64,000 nucleotides of DNA from MFD01275-c22 sp963705885 (GCA_963705885.1 OY970120.1:3038001-3102000); one strand, 5' to 3'. Positions 41,590-51,665 are shown, counted from the first letter of the stretch. The notes: a model not told the origin generated them from the sequence alone. Translations and numbers: made by a program.

Positions 41590-44073
41590 TCAGGCCTTGA
41601 CCTTGCTGTTGGTCGGGTCGTACAGCGGGCGCAGCGACGCGGTCGCCGGGTAGCGGGTCCCCGCGATCGTCGACCTCCCAGCGGGCTCCGCTCGAGCCAC
41701 GCCTTGTCGACCGGGTCGTCCTCGCCGACCATCGCGAGCCCGACCGCGCCGCCGAGCGTGTGGCCGTACGACGCCGCGCGGACGTAGCCGACCGGCCGCG
41801 CCGTCGCGCTGCACGACCTCGGCGTGGAACAGCATCGGCTCGGGATCCTTCACCAGGACCTGCACGCAGCCGCCGCGTCAGCGGGCCCGCCGCCTTCTGC
41901 GCGACGCACCGCGTCCTTGCCGATGAAGCCGCCCGGCTTCTTGAGGTCGACGGCGAAGCCGAGCCCGGCCTCGAGCACCGAGTCGGTGTTGTCGATGTCG
42001 TGGCCGTAGTCGCGGTAGCCCTTCTCCATGCGCAGGCTGCGCGAGCGCCTTGAGCCCCGCGTGGCGCAGGCCGAACGCCGCGCCCGCCGCGACGAGCCGG
42101 TCGTAGACGTGCATCGCCTGCTCGGTCGGGATGTAGAGCTCGTAGCCGAGCTCGCCGAGGTAGGTGATGCGCACGCACAGCACGCGCGCGAAGCCGATGT
42201 CGATCTCGCGCGCGGCGCGGAACGGGAACGCCTCGTTCGACAGGTCCGCCGACGTCAGCGTCTGCAGCAGCTCGCGCGAGCGCGGGCCCTGCACGTTGAT
42301 CTGCGCGTAGCCCGACGTCACGTCGGTGACGAAGGCGTGGCGCGTCGGCCGACGTGCCGGCGCATCCACGTCTCGACGTGGCGGTGCGCGGTGTCGGAGG
42401 CGACGACCAAGAACCGCTCGTCGTCGAGCTTGGTGACGGTGAGGTCGGCCTCCAGCGTGCCGCCCTCGTTGAGCCACTGCGTGTACGTGATCATGCCCGC
42501 CGCGCCGTCGACGTGGTTGGCCGAGATGCGGTTCGAGCACGCGGCCGGCGTCGCGGCCCTGCGACGAGGAACTTCGACATGAACGACATGTCCATGCAGG
42601 ATGACGCCCTCGCGCGCGGCCTCGGTGCTCCGCCTGCCCAGTACGGGAACCAGTTCTGGCGGCCCCACGAGAGCTCGTCGACGGTCGGCTCGCACGCCCG
42701 GCGGGCGCGTACCAGTCGGCGCCCTCCCAGCCGCTGACGTCGCGGAAGTACGCGCCGCGCGCGGCGAGCCGGTCGTGGAGCGGCGAGCGTCTTCGCGCCG
42801 CGCGCGGTCTGCATCGACCGGGTCGGGTAGTGGCACTGGTAGACCATGCCGAGCGACTCGACCGTGCGCGTGCGCGCGGTACTCGGGGTTGGCCTGGTAG
42901 GTGTGCAGCCGGTCGATGTTCATCGCCGGTGACGTCGACGTCGGGCCGGCCGTCGACGATCCAGTGCGCGAGCACGCGGCCGAGGCCGCCGCCGGTGAGG
43001 ATGCCGATCGAGTTGAGCCCGGCGGCGACGAAGTAGTTCCGCAGCTCGGGCGCCTCGCCGACGATCGGCTGCAGGTCGGGCGTGAAGCTCTCCGGGCCGC
43101 AGAAGAACTTCCGGACGCCCGACCTCCGAGCGAGATCGGGCACGCGCGCCATCGCCGTCTCGAGGTAGGGACCCATGCGGTCCCAGTCGGGCGGGAGCTC
43201 GCCGAACGAGAAGTCGTCGGGGATGCCGCTCGACCTTCCACGGCGCGCAGACCGGCTCGAACAGGCCGATCATCAGGCCGCCGACCTCCTCGCGGAAGTA
43301 GCCGTAGCGACGCCGGGTCCTCGAGCACCGGCCAGTCGCGGCGACAGCTCGGGGATCTGCTCGGTGATCAGGTAGTAGTGCTCGGCGGCCTGCAGCGGGA
43401 TGTTGACGCCGATGCGCGCGCCGAGCTGGCGCGCCCACATGCCGGCGCAGTTGACGACGTACTCGCACTCGATGTCGCCGTGCGCGGTGTCGCACGCCGG
43501 TGACCGCGCCGCGCTTCGTGAGCACGCCGGTGACCGGCACGCCCTCGACGATCGTCGCGCCCTGCATGCCGCGCGCCCTTGGCCAGCGCCATCGTGACGT
43601 CGACCGGGTTGGCGCGGCCGTCCTCCTTCACGTAGAAGCCGGCGAGGATGTCGTCGGTGCGCGCGAGCGGGAACAGCTCGCCGACCTGCGCGCGCCGAGA
43701 TCTCGTGCACGTCGACGCCGCAGTAGCCGGTTGAACGCCGAGACCCGGCGGTACTCCTCGAGGCGGTCGGCGTCGGCCGCGACCTCGATGAAGCCGACCG
43801 GCTTGAAGCCGGTCGCCTGCCCGGTCTCGGCCTCGAGCCGCGCGTAGAGGTCGCGCGTGTACTTGCGCATCTCGGTCGAGGTCTCGGACGTCGAGCCGAA
43901 GGTGACCATCAGGCCGGCGGCGTGCCAGGTGGTGCCGGAGGTCAGCCGGTCGCGCTCGAGCAGCACGACGTCCTCCAGCCCATGTGGGCGAGGTGGTAGG
44001 CGACCGAGCAGCCGATGATGCCGCCGCCGATGACGACGACGCGGGCACGCTGCGGGAGGTCGGTGGGGGGCAT
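41590..44073 (-). pseudogene. Dimethylglycine/sarcosine dehydrogenase-like FAD protein, many frameshifts
   Basis: Joining pieces from all three frames gives one protein of about 840 residues. It has an N-terminal FAD domain (RVVVIGGGIIGCSVAYHLAH; LLERDRLTSGTTWHAAGLM; NYFVAAGLNSIGILTGGGLG) and C-terminal glycine-cleavage T-protein-like domains (INVQGPRSRELLQTL; ITYLGELGYELYIPTEQAMH; ATASLRPLYDPTNSKVKA). Such enzymes demethylate dimethylglycine or sarcosine with folate. The frame changes about 24 times, yet amino-acid sequence between breaks is well preserved. At most breaks, adding one CG (for example GAGCGGCATC to GAGCGCGGCATC at 43229) restores the frame. This is unlike random decay. It is either a sequence artefact or a real hotspot; as given the gene cannot make the protein. 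Confidence 0.88.
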
Positions 44074-44133
44074 GGCGGGGAGCCTAGGACCGTGCCCGGC
44101 GGACCTGCCCGGCCGGACCCGGGTCGGCGACCG

Positions 44134-44643
44134 TCAGGGCCTGGCGACGTCCGCCAGCGCGGAGCCGTCTCCCCTCGAGGCGGACGTCACCACGCTCATC
44201 GAGCCGTCCGTCTCCAGGACGACCGCCGCCACCGCCGAGAGGCTGCCGACACCCGAGCCACGCACCGCCTGCAGGAGCTCCGCGCGGCTCACCCGCTGCT
44301 GGTCCAGCGCAGCGGGCAGCGGACGCCCGTCGGACAGCAGCAGTGTCGGGCGCGCCGTGACCACCGCTCGTGACACCGACGACCGCGACGTGGTCCACGC
44401 CACCACGTACTGCATGCCGGCGAGCAGCGCGAAGGCGGCGAACCCCTCGGCCCACGAGACGTCGCTGTTGAGCAGGATCGTGGCCAGCGTCGAGCCGAAG
44501 GCTACGGTGACGACCAGGTCGAAGGCGTTGAGCTTGGCCAGCGTGCGCTTCCCGGACGTCCGCAGGACGGCGACGAGTGCGACGTAGGCCGCGGCACCGA
44601 CCACGACGGTGCGCCAGACGTCGGACCAGGTGTCGAACCACAT
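44134..44643 (-). CDS. DUF421 (YetF-like) membrane protein
   Basis: A 169-residue protein with two or three N-terminal helices (TVVVGAAAYVALVAVLRTSG), the family hallmark RTSGKRTLAKLNAFDLVVTV and AFGSTLATILL, and a C-terminal soluble part (LLLSDGRPLPAALDQQRVSR; LLQAVRGSGVGSLSAVAAVV) that includes the conserved Arg and Glu turn. The function of DUF421 is unclear; YetF is linked to the cell surface and stress. It is coupled to the next upstream gene by a two-base gap. Confidence 0.9.
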   Translation of the reverse strand: MWFDTWSDVWRTVVVGAAAYVALVAVLRTSGKRTLAKLNAFDLVVTVAFGSTLATILLNSDVSWAEGFAAFALLAGMQYVVAWTTSRSSVSRAVVTARPTLLLSDGRPLPAALDQQRVSRAELLQAVRGSGVGSLSAVAAVVLETDGSMSVVTSASRGDGSALADVARP

Positions 44644-44645
44644 GG

Positions 44646-45119
44646 TCAGCCTGCGCCGAGGACGTCAGCGCTCACCTGCAGCCGCAGCTGCTCGACACGG
44701 TCCCGCTGCTCGGCGGCGCGGGCCACGAGCCGGTCGAGCTCGACCGGGTCGAGCCGCGGCTCGGTGTCGGCGAGGGCCCGCAGCGTCCGCCACAGCGCGA
44801 GCTTGCCCGTGATGCCCATGACGAGGCCTTCGAGCTCGACGACCGAGCTCAGCGGCGACCGGCTGACCCACGAGCCGTTGAGCTTGAGCCGTCCCACCTT
44901 CTCCGCGACCCATCCGGCCCCGACCTTGTAGTGCGCCACGCCGACGCCCAGCGCGCGCATGATCGCGAGCAGCGAGGAGCGGTCAGCGTCGATCTCCTCG
45001 GCGAGCCTGGCCAGGTCCGGGCCACGGGGGGTCTCGCGCTGCGCGGACGCGGTGCGCCGGGCGAGCTCGACGCCGCCGGTGGCCGCGCCGAGGTGGTCGT
45101 TGAGGTAGATGTCGAGCAT
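44646..45119 (-). CDS. Helical protein of unknown function (ferritin-like pattern)
   Basis: A 157-residue, largely helical protein starting MLDIYLNDHLGAATGGVELA. It has LARLAEEIDADRSSLLAIMR and ELEGLVMGITGKLALWRTLR. Acidic and His residues spread on four helices recall ferritin-like folds, but no complete metal site is clear. Similar proteins appear scattered in actinobacteria. The start ATG 45119 leaves 55 bases to the divergent dehydrogenase gene. The neighbour DUF421 follows immediately. Confidence 0.75.
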   Translation of the reverse strand: MLDIYLNDHLGAATGGVELARRTASAQRETPRGPDLARLAEEIDADRSSLLAIMRALGVGVAHYKVGAGWVAEKVGRLKLNGSWVSRSPLSSVVELEGLVMGITGKLALWRTLRALADTEPRLDPVELDRLVARAAEQRDRVEQLRLQVSADVLGAG

Positions 45120-45174
45120 GCCTGCCTCTGCCCACCTCCCGGGCCGCTCAGTCCTCGCCGGGCAGACTGTCGGG

Positions 45175-48087
45175 ATGGAGGCCGACCGGGGTGAGGGCGC
45201 GGGCCGCGAGCTCGAGCGGCTCCTGCGCCGGGACCTCGACGGCGAGGTCGCGTTCGACGGCTACTCGCGGCACCTGTTCTCCCGTGACGCGAGCATGTAC
45301 GCGATCCGGCCGCTCGGCGTGGCCTTCCCGCGCCACGCCGACGACGTCGCCGCCGCCGTGGCGGCGGCGGGGTCGGTCGGCGTCCCGGTCGTCCCCCGCG
45401 GCGCGGGGACCAGCCTTGCGGGCCAGACGGTCGGCCCCGGCCTCGTGCTCGACACGTCCCGGCACATGCACCGCATCCACGGCGTCGACGCCGAGGCCCG
45501 CACCGCTCTCGTCGACGCCGGCGTCGTGCAGGACGACCTCAACGGCGCCGCCGCCGCGTACGGCCTGATGTTCGGCCCGGACACCTCGACCGGCAACCGC
45601 GCGACGATCGGCGGGATGGTCGGCAACAACTCGGCCGGCAGCGGCAGCGTGCGCCACGGCATGACCGTCGACCACGTGCGGGCGCTGGACGTCGTGCTCG
45701 CCGACGGCTCGACGGCGCGGCTCGATCGGGTCGGCGAGGCCGAGCGGGCGCGGCGGGCCGCGCACGACACGCTCGAGGGCAGCATCCTGCGCGGGCTGCC
45801 GGGGCTGCTGGAGCGCCACGCGCACGCGATCGCCCACGACTACCCGTCGTTCTGGCGCCGGGCGGGCGGCTACCGGCTCGACCGGGCGGTCGACGGCGCG
45901 TCGCTCGACCTCGCCAGGCTGGTCGTCGGCTCCGAGGGCACGCTGGCCGTCGCGACCCGCGTGCTGGTCGACCTCGTGCCGGCGCCGCGGCGGACGGTGT
46001 TCGCCGTCGGCCACTTCACGTCGGTCGCGGCGGCGATCGACGCGACCGGCGACGCGCTCGCGTGCGACCCGGCTCAGGTGGAGCTGCTGGACCGGACGAT
46101 CCTCGACCTCTCGCGGCAGAAGCGTGAGTACGCCGAGCTGGCGCGGGGGCTGGAGGGCGACCCGGAGGCGCTGCTGTTCGTCGCGTTCAGCGGTGACGAC
46201 GAGGCGGAGGTGCTCGGCGGTCTCGACCGGCTCGAGGCCCTGTGGCGGCGGCACGGGCACGGCTACGCGACGTTGCGCGCGACGACGACCGCCCAGCAGA
46301 CGGCGCTGCTGACGGTGCGACGGTCGGGCCTGGGGCTGCTCATGGCCGCCTCGACGGGCACCCGCCGGCCGCTCGCGTTCATCGAGGACACCGCCGTCGA
46401 CCCGGCCCGGCTCGGGGACTACGCCGGCCGGCTGCGCGCCGTCCTGGACCGGCACGGGCTGACGGCCGGGTTCTACGGGCACGCATCGGTGGGCTGCCTT
46501 CACGTGCGGCCGTTCGTCGACCTCACCGACCCCGGCCAGGTGGCGACGATGCGGGCCGTCGCGACGGAGGTGAAGGACCTCGTCGCGGAGTTCGGCGGCG
46601 TCAACGCCAGCGAGCACGGCGACGGGCTGGCCCGCAGCGAGTTCAACGCCGACGTGTTCGGCGCGGACCTCTACACCGCGATGCGCGAGCTCAAGGCGCT
46701 CTTCGACCCGTCCGGTGTCCTGAACCCCGGCAAGATCGTGGACGCACCGCCCATGACGGACAACCTGCGCGACCCCGCCCTGCCCCCGGCCCCGCCGGTG
46801 CGCACCCGGCTCGCGTTCGACGTCGTGGGCGGCATGCGAGGCGCGGCCGACCGGTGCATGAACATCGGGCTGTGCCGCAAGAGCACGACCGGGGCGATGT
46901 GCCCGTCCTACATCGCGACCCGCCAGGAGGAGCACTCGACTCGGGGGCGCGCGAACGCGCTGGTGATGGCGCTCAGCGAGCCCGACCCGGCCGCGGCCCT
47001 CGGCGACGAGCGCCTGCACGAGATCCTCGACCTCTGCCTGATGTGCAAGGCGTGCAAGAGCGAGTGCCCCCTCGGCGTGGACATGGCGACGCTGAAGAGC
47101 GAGACCCTGTCCCACCACCACGACGTCCACGGCGTGCCGCTGCGGTCACGGGCCTTCGGCGCGATCCGCACGCTCAACCGACTGGGCTCCGCGACGGCGC
47201 CGCTGTCGAACGTCCCGTCACGGGTCGGCCCGCTGCGCCGCGTCCTGGGCCGCCGGCTCGGCATCGCGCCGCAGCGCCCGCTGCCGGTGTTCCGGCGGGA
47301 GTCGCTGGTGCGGTGGTTCCGGTCCCGTGCCCCGGCCGGCGTGCCCGCGACACAGGGCACGGTCACGTTCCTCGCCGACTCGTTCACGACCTTCACCGAG
47401 CCCTCGGTCGGGCGGGCCGCGGTCGAGCTGCTCGAGCGGGCCGGCTGGTCGGTGCGGCTGGAGAGCCGCGGCTGCTGCGGCCGCGCCGCGCTGTCCAAGG
47501 GTCTGGTCGACGACGCGAGGGCCAAGGCCGCCCGGCTCGCCCGACTGCTGAGCACCGGTGACGCCGCCGGCACCCCCGTCGTGGGCTGCGAGCCCTCGTG
47601 CCTGTTCACGTTGCGCGACGAGCACCTGGCCCTGCTGCCCGACGACCCGGCGGTGCGCGACGTGGGCGGGCGGGTCCGCCAGGTCGAGGAGCTGCTGACC
47701 GAGGCCATCGACGACGGCCGGCTCGCGCTGCGCGACGACTCGTGGCTGGCAGGGCGCCGCGTGGTCTACCACGGGCACTGCCACCAGAAGGCCGAGGTCG
47801 GCACGGCCGCGACCGTCGCGCTCCTGCACCGGATCCCCGGCGCCGAGGTCGTCGAGCTCGACGCCGGCTGCTGCGGGATGGCCGGGTCGTTCGGCTTCGA
47901 GACCGAGCACTACGAGATGTCGATGGCGGTCGGTGCCGACCGGCTCTTCCCGGCCGTCGCGGCAGAGCCCGCCGACACGGTGCTGGCCGCGACGGGGGTG
48001 TCGTGCCGCCAGCAGCTCGATCACGGCACCGCGCGACACGCGGTGCACCCGGTCGAGCTGGTCCGCAGCGCCCTCGCCGTGGACTGA
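45175..48087 (+). CDS. FAD-linked oxidase/Fe-S protein, D-lactate or D-2-hydroxyacid dehydrogenase type
   Basis: A 970-residue two-part enzyme. Residues 30-520 are a GlcD-like FAD domain: VPVVPRGAGTSLAGQTVGPG, GPDTSTGNRATIGGMVGNN and LVVGSEGTLAVATRVLVDL; VNASEHGDGLARSEFN carries the active-site His. From about 560 come two four-iron ferredoxin motifs (CMNIGLCRKSTTGAMCP and CLMCKACKSECP), then two CCG domains (RGCCGRAALSKG; GHCHQKAEVG; GCCGMAGSFGFE). This matches YdiJ/Dld-II proteins that oxidise D-lactate or D-2-hydroxy acids and pass electrons to quinones or cytochromes. ATG 45175 is preceded by CGGG only, but the conserved start is clear. Confidence 0.93.
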   Translation: MEADRGEGAGRELERLLRRDLDGEVAFDGYSRHLFSRDASMYAIRPLGVAFPRHADDVAAAVAAAGSVGVPVVPRGAGTSLAGQTVGPGLVLDTSRHMHRIHGVDAEARTALVDAGVVQDDLNGAAAAYGLMFGPDTSTGNRATIGGMVGNNSAGSGSVRHGMTVDHVRALDVVLADGSTARLDRVGEAERARRAAHDTLEGSILRGLPGLLERHAHAIAHDYPSFWRRAGGYRLDRAVDGASLDLARLVVGSEGTLAVATRVLVDLVPAPRRTVFAVGHFTSVAAAIDATGDALACDPAQVELLDRTILDLSRQKREYAELARGLEGDPEALLFVAFSGDDEAEVLGGLDRLEALWRRHGHGYATLRATTTAQQTALLTVRRSGLGLLMAASTGTRRPLAFIEDTAVDPARLGDYAGRLRAVLDRHGLTAGFYGHASVGCLHVRPFVDLTDPGQVATMRAVATEVKDLVAEFGGVNASEHGDGLARSEFNADVFGADLYTAMRELKALFDPSGVLNPGKIVDAPPMTDNLRDPALPPAPPVRTRLAFDVVGGMRGAADRCMNIGLCRKSTTGAMCPSYIATRQEEHSTRGRANALVMALSEPDPAAALGDERLHEILDLCLMCKACKSECPLGVDMATLKSETLSHHHDVHGVPLRSRAFGAIRTLNRLGSATAPLSNVPSRVGPLRRVLGRRLGIAPQRPLPVFRRESLVRWFRSRAPAGVPATQGTVTFLADSFTTFTEPSVGRAAVELLERAGWSVRLESRGCCGRAALSKGLVDDARAKAARLARLLSTGDAAGTPVVGCEPSCLFTLRDEHLALLPDDPAVRDVGGRVRQVEELLTEAIDDGRLALRDDSWLAGRRVVYHGHCHQKAEVGTAATVALLHRIPGAEVVELDAGCCGMAGSFGFETEHYEMSMAVGADRLFPAVAAEPADTVLAATGVSCRQQLDHGTARHAVHPVELVRSALAVD

Positions 48088-48133
48088 GCGTGGCCCCGCA
48101 ACCCGCCTCGGGCCCGGGCGTGCACCCCGCCGC

Positions 48134-49195
48134 TCAGCCCGTCTCGCGCAGGTCGCTCCTGACCGCGGCGCTGATCTCGCGCACGGCGGCGGGGGGAAGC
48201 ATGCGGTCCAGGCCGTCGAGCACGAGCTGGGCCATCGTGTAGCCGGGACGCGCCCGCAGGGCCCGCTCGGCGGCCACGGCGGCCAGCGCTCCCCCGCCCT
48301 CGGCGTAGGCGGCCCAGGCGAGGACGGTGCAGACCGGGGCCGCGGCCTCGTCCCCGGTGCGCCGCGCCAGCTCGGTGAGCAGCCCCACGAGCACACCGGG
48401 GTCGTGGTCGAGCACCAGCGTCATGACCTCGTCGCGCGTGCGGGTGTCGTGCAGCCCTAGGGCGACCAGCGCGATGTCGTCGCCGTCGGGCGCGACCCCG
48501 CGATCGGCCCAGGCGCCGGCCAGCCGGGTGAACGTCAGCAGCGTCAGGTCTCGCGGGCCGGGCGGCCCGTCACGCTCGACGGCCCCGGCCAGGCTCGCGA
48601 CCGCGCGGCACAGCGCCTGCTCGCGCCCGGCCGTGGCCACCGGGTGGGTGGAGGGCTCGACGCTGCGGGCGAGGCTGGCCCGGTCGGCCAGCACGGCCGC
48701 CCCTCCGGCAACCATCTCTGCGGCGAAGCCGGCGGCCGCCGGCGTGAGCTCGACCGGCACCACGCTGCCCGATCCGGGGCAGCACGCCAGGTCGGTGCAG
48801 TGGTAGGACCACCAGCGCCCGCGGCGCACCAGCAGGGCCTCGAGCACGCCGATGCCCCGCGTCGCCAGGTCGTCGACGAGCCGGTCGACCAGCCCCGACC
48901 GCGCGAGGCCCTTGTCCGCGCGACGGCGGGGGGCGTCGGTGTAGCAGACGAGGACCACCGCGCTCGCCCGCACGTGAGCCACCCGCGACGCGAGCCGGGC
49001 CGTCTCGTCGGCCTCGTGACGGCGCGGGGGGAGGTCGACGCGCATGACCAGCTTGTCGCGGCGCCGTGGGCCCTCGAGGCACACGACGACGAGGCTCTCG
49101 GTGGGGTGGAACCCGAGCCGGTGCGGCAGCACGCCGAGGATGTCGGCGGGGGTGCTGAGGCGCACGACGGTCGGGTCGGGCTCGACGGGGTCCAT
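48134..49195 (-). CDS. DUF4192 family protein
   Basis: A 353-residue protein of the actinobacterial DUF4192 family: LSTPADILGVLPHRLGFHPT and ESLVVVCLEGPRRRDKLVMR at the start, VVLVCYTDAPRRRADKGLA, the WWSYHCTDLACCPGSGSVVP motif with its Cys pair, and a late AWAAYAEGGGALAAVAAERA. These proteins are common next to other unknown genes and have no assigned function. The start is ATG 49195. Confidence 0.92.
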   Translation of the reverse strand: MDPVEPDPTVVRLSTPADILGVLPHRLGFHPTESLVVVCLEGPRRRDKLVMRVDLPPRRHEADETARLASRVAHVRASAVVLVCYTDAPRRRADKGLARSGLVDRLVDDLATRGIGVLEALLVRRGRWWSYHCTDLACCPGSGSVVPVELTPAAAGFAAEMVAGGAAVLADRASLARSVEPSTHPVATAGREQALCRAVASLAGAVERDGPPGPRDLTLLTFTRLAGAWADRGVAPDGDDIALVALGLHDTRTRDEVMTLVLDHDPGVLVGLLTELARRTGDEAAAPVCTVLAWAAYAEGGGALAAVAAERALRARPGYTMAQLVLDGLDRMLPPAAVREISAAVRSDLRETG

Positions 49196-49345
49196 GCCGA
49201 CGAACGGTTCCCCGCCGCGAGGTCGGGCGCGAGGGCCCGCCGCGAGGTTGTGGACGAGCAGCAGCCTGTGGACGTACGCGCCTGGCGACGCCCGGACCAG
49301 CCAGCGGGCAGGTCCGGGCGCTGTGCCGACGCCCGGCGCGCGTGG

Positions 49346-49636
49346 TCAGGCGGTGCGCGCGGGCCGGTGACTCGCGGTGCGGTGGTGCGCGGCGAGGTAC
49401 ACCGCGAGCGCCACGAGGATGGCCAGGACGGCACCCGCGGCTCCGATGGTGAGGACCTCCCGCAGGGTGGTGCCGGCAGAGCTGCCCACTCCTCCCCCGC
49501 CTCCCGCACCTGCGCCCGAGTGCTCGGGCTCGATGGGGACGGGTCCCGCGTAGGCGGCGGGGATCGCGGTGAGCAGGAGGACGCCCACGGCGGTCGAGAT
49601 GAGCATCGCTCGGTCGAGCAGTCGTGTCGTGTTCAT
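49346..49636 (-). CDS. Small exported protein with a C-terminal membrane helix
   Basis: A 96-residue protein. The N-terminal AMLISTAVGVLLLTAIPAAY is a signal peptide ending AYA-GP. A short Gly-rich linker (SGAGAGGGGGVGSS) and a second helix (AVLAILVALAVYLAAHH) follow, with a His/Arg-rich tail. It may be a small membrane-anchored surface protein. AAAGGGGCC precedes ATG 49636. It is divergent from the LuxR-type regulator at 49772 and could be its target. I do not recognise the family. Confidence 0.7.
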   Translation of the reverse strand: MNTTRLLDRAMLISTAVGVLLLTAIPAAYAGPVPIEPEHSGAGAGGGGGVGSSAGTTLREVLTIGAAGAVLAILVALAVYLAAHHRTASHRPARTA

Positions 49637-49771
49637 GGTGATGGCCCCTTTCCGGGCTTGTCTCGGTCGCCACCACGCTGCGCCGCGTCACCGCCGGGCG
49701 CCATTCGGCGTTCCGCGTATGTCGCGGCCGGCGCCGCGCGGCCTATCGTCGAGGGGAGCCGAGGAGGGTCC

Positions 49772-50506
49772 ATGACCCAGACGACCATCACCGAGCGCGA
49801 CCTGCAGCAGATGGTCGGCATCGCGCAGTACGCCGGGGACGAGGCCGGTGAGGCCCTCCCCTGGGAGCTGCTGCACGACCTCAAGCGGCTCGTCGAGTGC
49901 GACATCCTGAGCGCCTCGGGCCAGGACACGCCGAACTGGGACTTCTTCGCCGACCAGGAGGTCCCCGGCTTCGACGCCACGCCAGCGGAGGCGGAGGCGT
50001 ACGCCATCGCCTACCGCACGCACTACTGGGACTCCACCTGCTCCTACCCCGACCGCACGGGTGACATCGTCTCGGTCACGCGCGGCAGCGACCTCTGCCC
50101 CGATGCCGAGTACCGAACGTCGGGCATGTACCTGGACTACGACAAGCCGTGCGGCCTGGAGCACGAGATCATGGTCTGCCTGGACGCCGGCGGCCCGCAG
50201 CGCACGCTGCGGCTCCTGTTCGCCCGCGGTCCCGGCTCGGACTTCACCGAGCGCGACGTCGCGGTCCTCACCCTGCTGCGCCCGCACCTGCAGGCCGCCT
50301 ACGTCGCCGCGGAGCGACGCCGGAAGGGCGTGCTGCCGCTGACCGCGCGGCAGCGGGAGATCCTCCAGTACGTCGCCGCGGGGCACACCAACCGCCAGAT
50401 CGCGCGTCGGCTCGAGGTGACCGAGGCGACGGTGGGCAAGCACCTGGAGAACATCTTCGCGCGGCTGGACGTGACGAGCCGGACGGCGGCCGTCGCCCGC
50501 CTCTGA
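49772..50506 (+). CDS. LuxR-family response-type transcriptional regulator
   Basis: A 244-residue regulator. The C-terminal 60 residues are a LuxR helix-turn-helix (LPLTARQREILQYVAAGHTN; RQIARRLEVTEATVGKHLEN). The N-terminal 170 residues have no receiver aspartate and look like a GAF-like or autoinducer-type sensor, with many acids and aromatic residues (AIAYRTHYWDSTCSYPDRTG). GAGGAGG gives an excellent ribosome site before ATG 49772. The target is unknown; the divergent small membrane gene is a candidate. Confidence 0.9.
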   Translation: MTQTTITERDLQQMVGIAQYAGDEAGEALPWELLHDLKRLVECDILSASGQDTPNWDFFADQEVPGFDATPAEAEAYAIAYRTHYWDSTCSYPDRTGDIVSVTRGSDLCPDAEYRTSGMYLDYDKPCGLEHEIMVCLDAGGPQRTLRLLFARGPGSDFTERDVAVLTLLRPHLQAAYVAAERRRKGVLPLTARQREILQYVAAGHTNRQIARRLEVTEATVGKHLENIFARLDVTSRTAAVARL

Positions 50507-50534
50507 CCACGCCGGAGGCGTCGCCCGTCGCGGG

Positions 50535-51665
50535 TCAGCGTCGACCGGCGACCGCGGCCCGGACGAGGCCGGTGAGGGCGCGCGGCGTCAGCAGCCCCCG
50601 GCCCAGACCGATCTCGACGACGTCGTCGAAGACCCGCGGGTCGGCGCGCGCCGCGGCCACACCCGCGTCGACCAGCCGGCGCCGGCGGGCGAGCCGCGCC
50701 ACGACGGTCGTGTGGCGCAGGTGGCGGCCGAGCTCGCGCCGCAGCGCCGCGGCGTAGGCGCGCCCCGGGTCCTCCGCCGGACCCGCCGCAGCACGGCCCG
50801 CCAGGACCCCGGACAGGACGGCGTAGTAGATGCCCTCCCCGGTCAGCGGGTTGACCAGCGACAGCGCGTCTCCCGCGAGCAGGACGCGCCCCGCGGGCTG
50901 TCGCGGACGCCCCGACGACAGCGGCAGGTGGTGCGCCCGCCAGCCGGTCGCCGCGGCACCCGCGCCGGGGAGCAGCTCGTCGAGCCGGCCGAGCAGGTGG
51001 TCGCGGGTGAGGGTCCGGCCGCCGCGCAGCACCTCGCCGTAGCCGACGTTCGCGCGGCCGTCGCCGACGGGGAACGACCAGGCGTAGGCCGGCCACCCGG
51101 CGGGTGCGAACGTGATGACCTGCTCGTCCTCCCGTCCGGCCGGGACCGGTGCGTAGCCGCGGATCGCGACCGCGACGTGGCCGTCGCGGGCCGCCGCGAC
51201 GCCGACCTGTCGTCGTACGACGGAGGAGGCACCGTCCGCGGCCACCACCGCGCGCGCGGCGATGTCGCCGTCGAGCACGACGCAGCCGTCGCGGCGCTCC
51301 ACGGAGCGCACGCGGTGCTGCCGGAGCACGGCCCCGCGCGCCGTCGCGGCGGCGACCAGCCGCGCGTCGAGGACCGCACGCGGCACGACGAACGCCGGCC
51401 GCCGCATCGTCCCCACGACCGGGGTGGCGTCGGAGAAGCCGAGCCGCAGGGTCGAGACCGGGCGGAACCCGTCGGTCGCGCCGCTCGCCCCGACGGCCTC
51501 GAGCACGTCGAGGGCGTGCGGTGCGACTCCGTCGCCGCACGACTTGTCGCGCGGGAACCTCGCGCGGTCCAGCAGCAGGACCCGCGCCCCGGGACGCGCA
51601 GCCAGCGCGCCGAGCGCGGCCGACGCACCGGCCGGTCCCGCGCCGACGACCACGAGGTCCCACAC
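50535..51665 (-). CDS. Geranylgeranyl reductase-family FAD oxidoreductase
   Basis: A 376-residue flavoprotein. The FAD loop is VWDLVVVGAGPAGASAALG and LLLDRARFPRDKSCGDGVAP carries the family motif with CGDG. FPVGDGRANVGYGEVL and RVLLAGDALSLVNPLTGEGI (GD box) follow. Members reduce isoprenoid chains (menaquinone, polar lipids) or act as related hydroxylases. GTG 51665 starts the fold. Divergent from the SRPBCC protein with 33 bases between. The precise substrate cannot be told. Confidence 0.92.
   Translation of the reverse strand: MWDLVVVGAGPAGASAALGALAARPGARVLLLDRARFPRDKSCGDGVAPHALDVLEAVGASGATDGFRPVSTLRLGFSDATPVVGTMRRPAFVVPRAVLDARLVAAATARGAVLRQHRVRSVERRDGCVVLDGDIAARAVVAADGASSVVRRQVGVAAARDGHVAVAIRGYAPVPAGREDEQVITFAPAGWPAYAWSFPVGDGRANVGYGEVLRGGRTLTRDHLLGRLDELLPGAGAAATGWRAHHLPLSSGRPRQPAGRVLLAGDALSLVNPLTGEGIYYAVLSGVLAGRAAAGPAEDPGRAYAAALRRELGRHLRHTTVVARLARRRRLVDAGVAAARADPRVFDDVVEIGLGRGLLTPRALTGLVRAAVAGRR

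Noticed and set aside
41590..44073. Programmed ribosomal frameshifting as the explanation for the broken dehydrogenase
   Set aside because: About two dozen shifts in one message, without slippery sequences or pause structures at each, is not credible.
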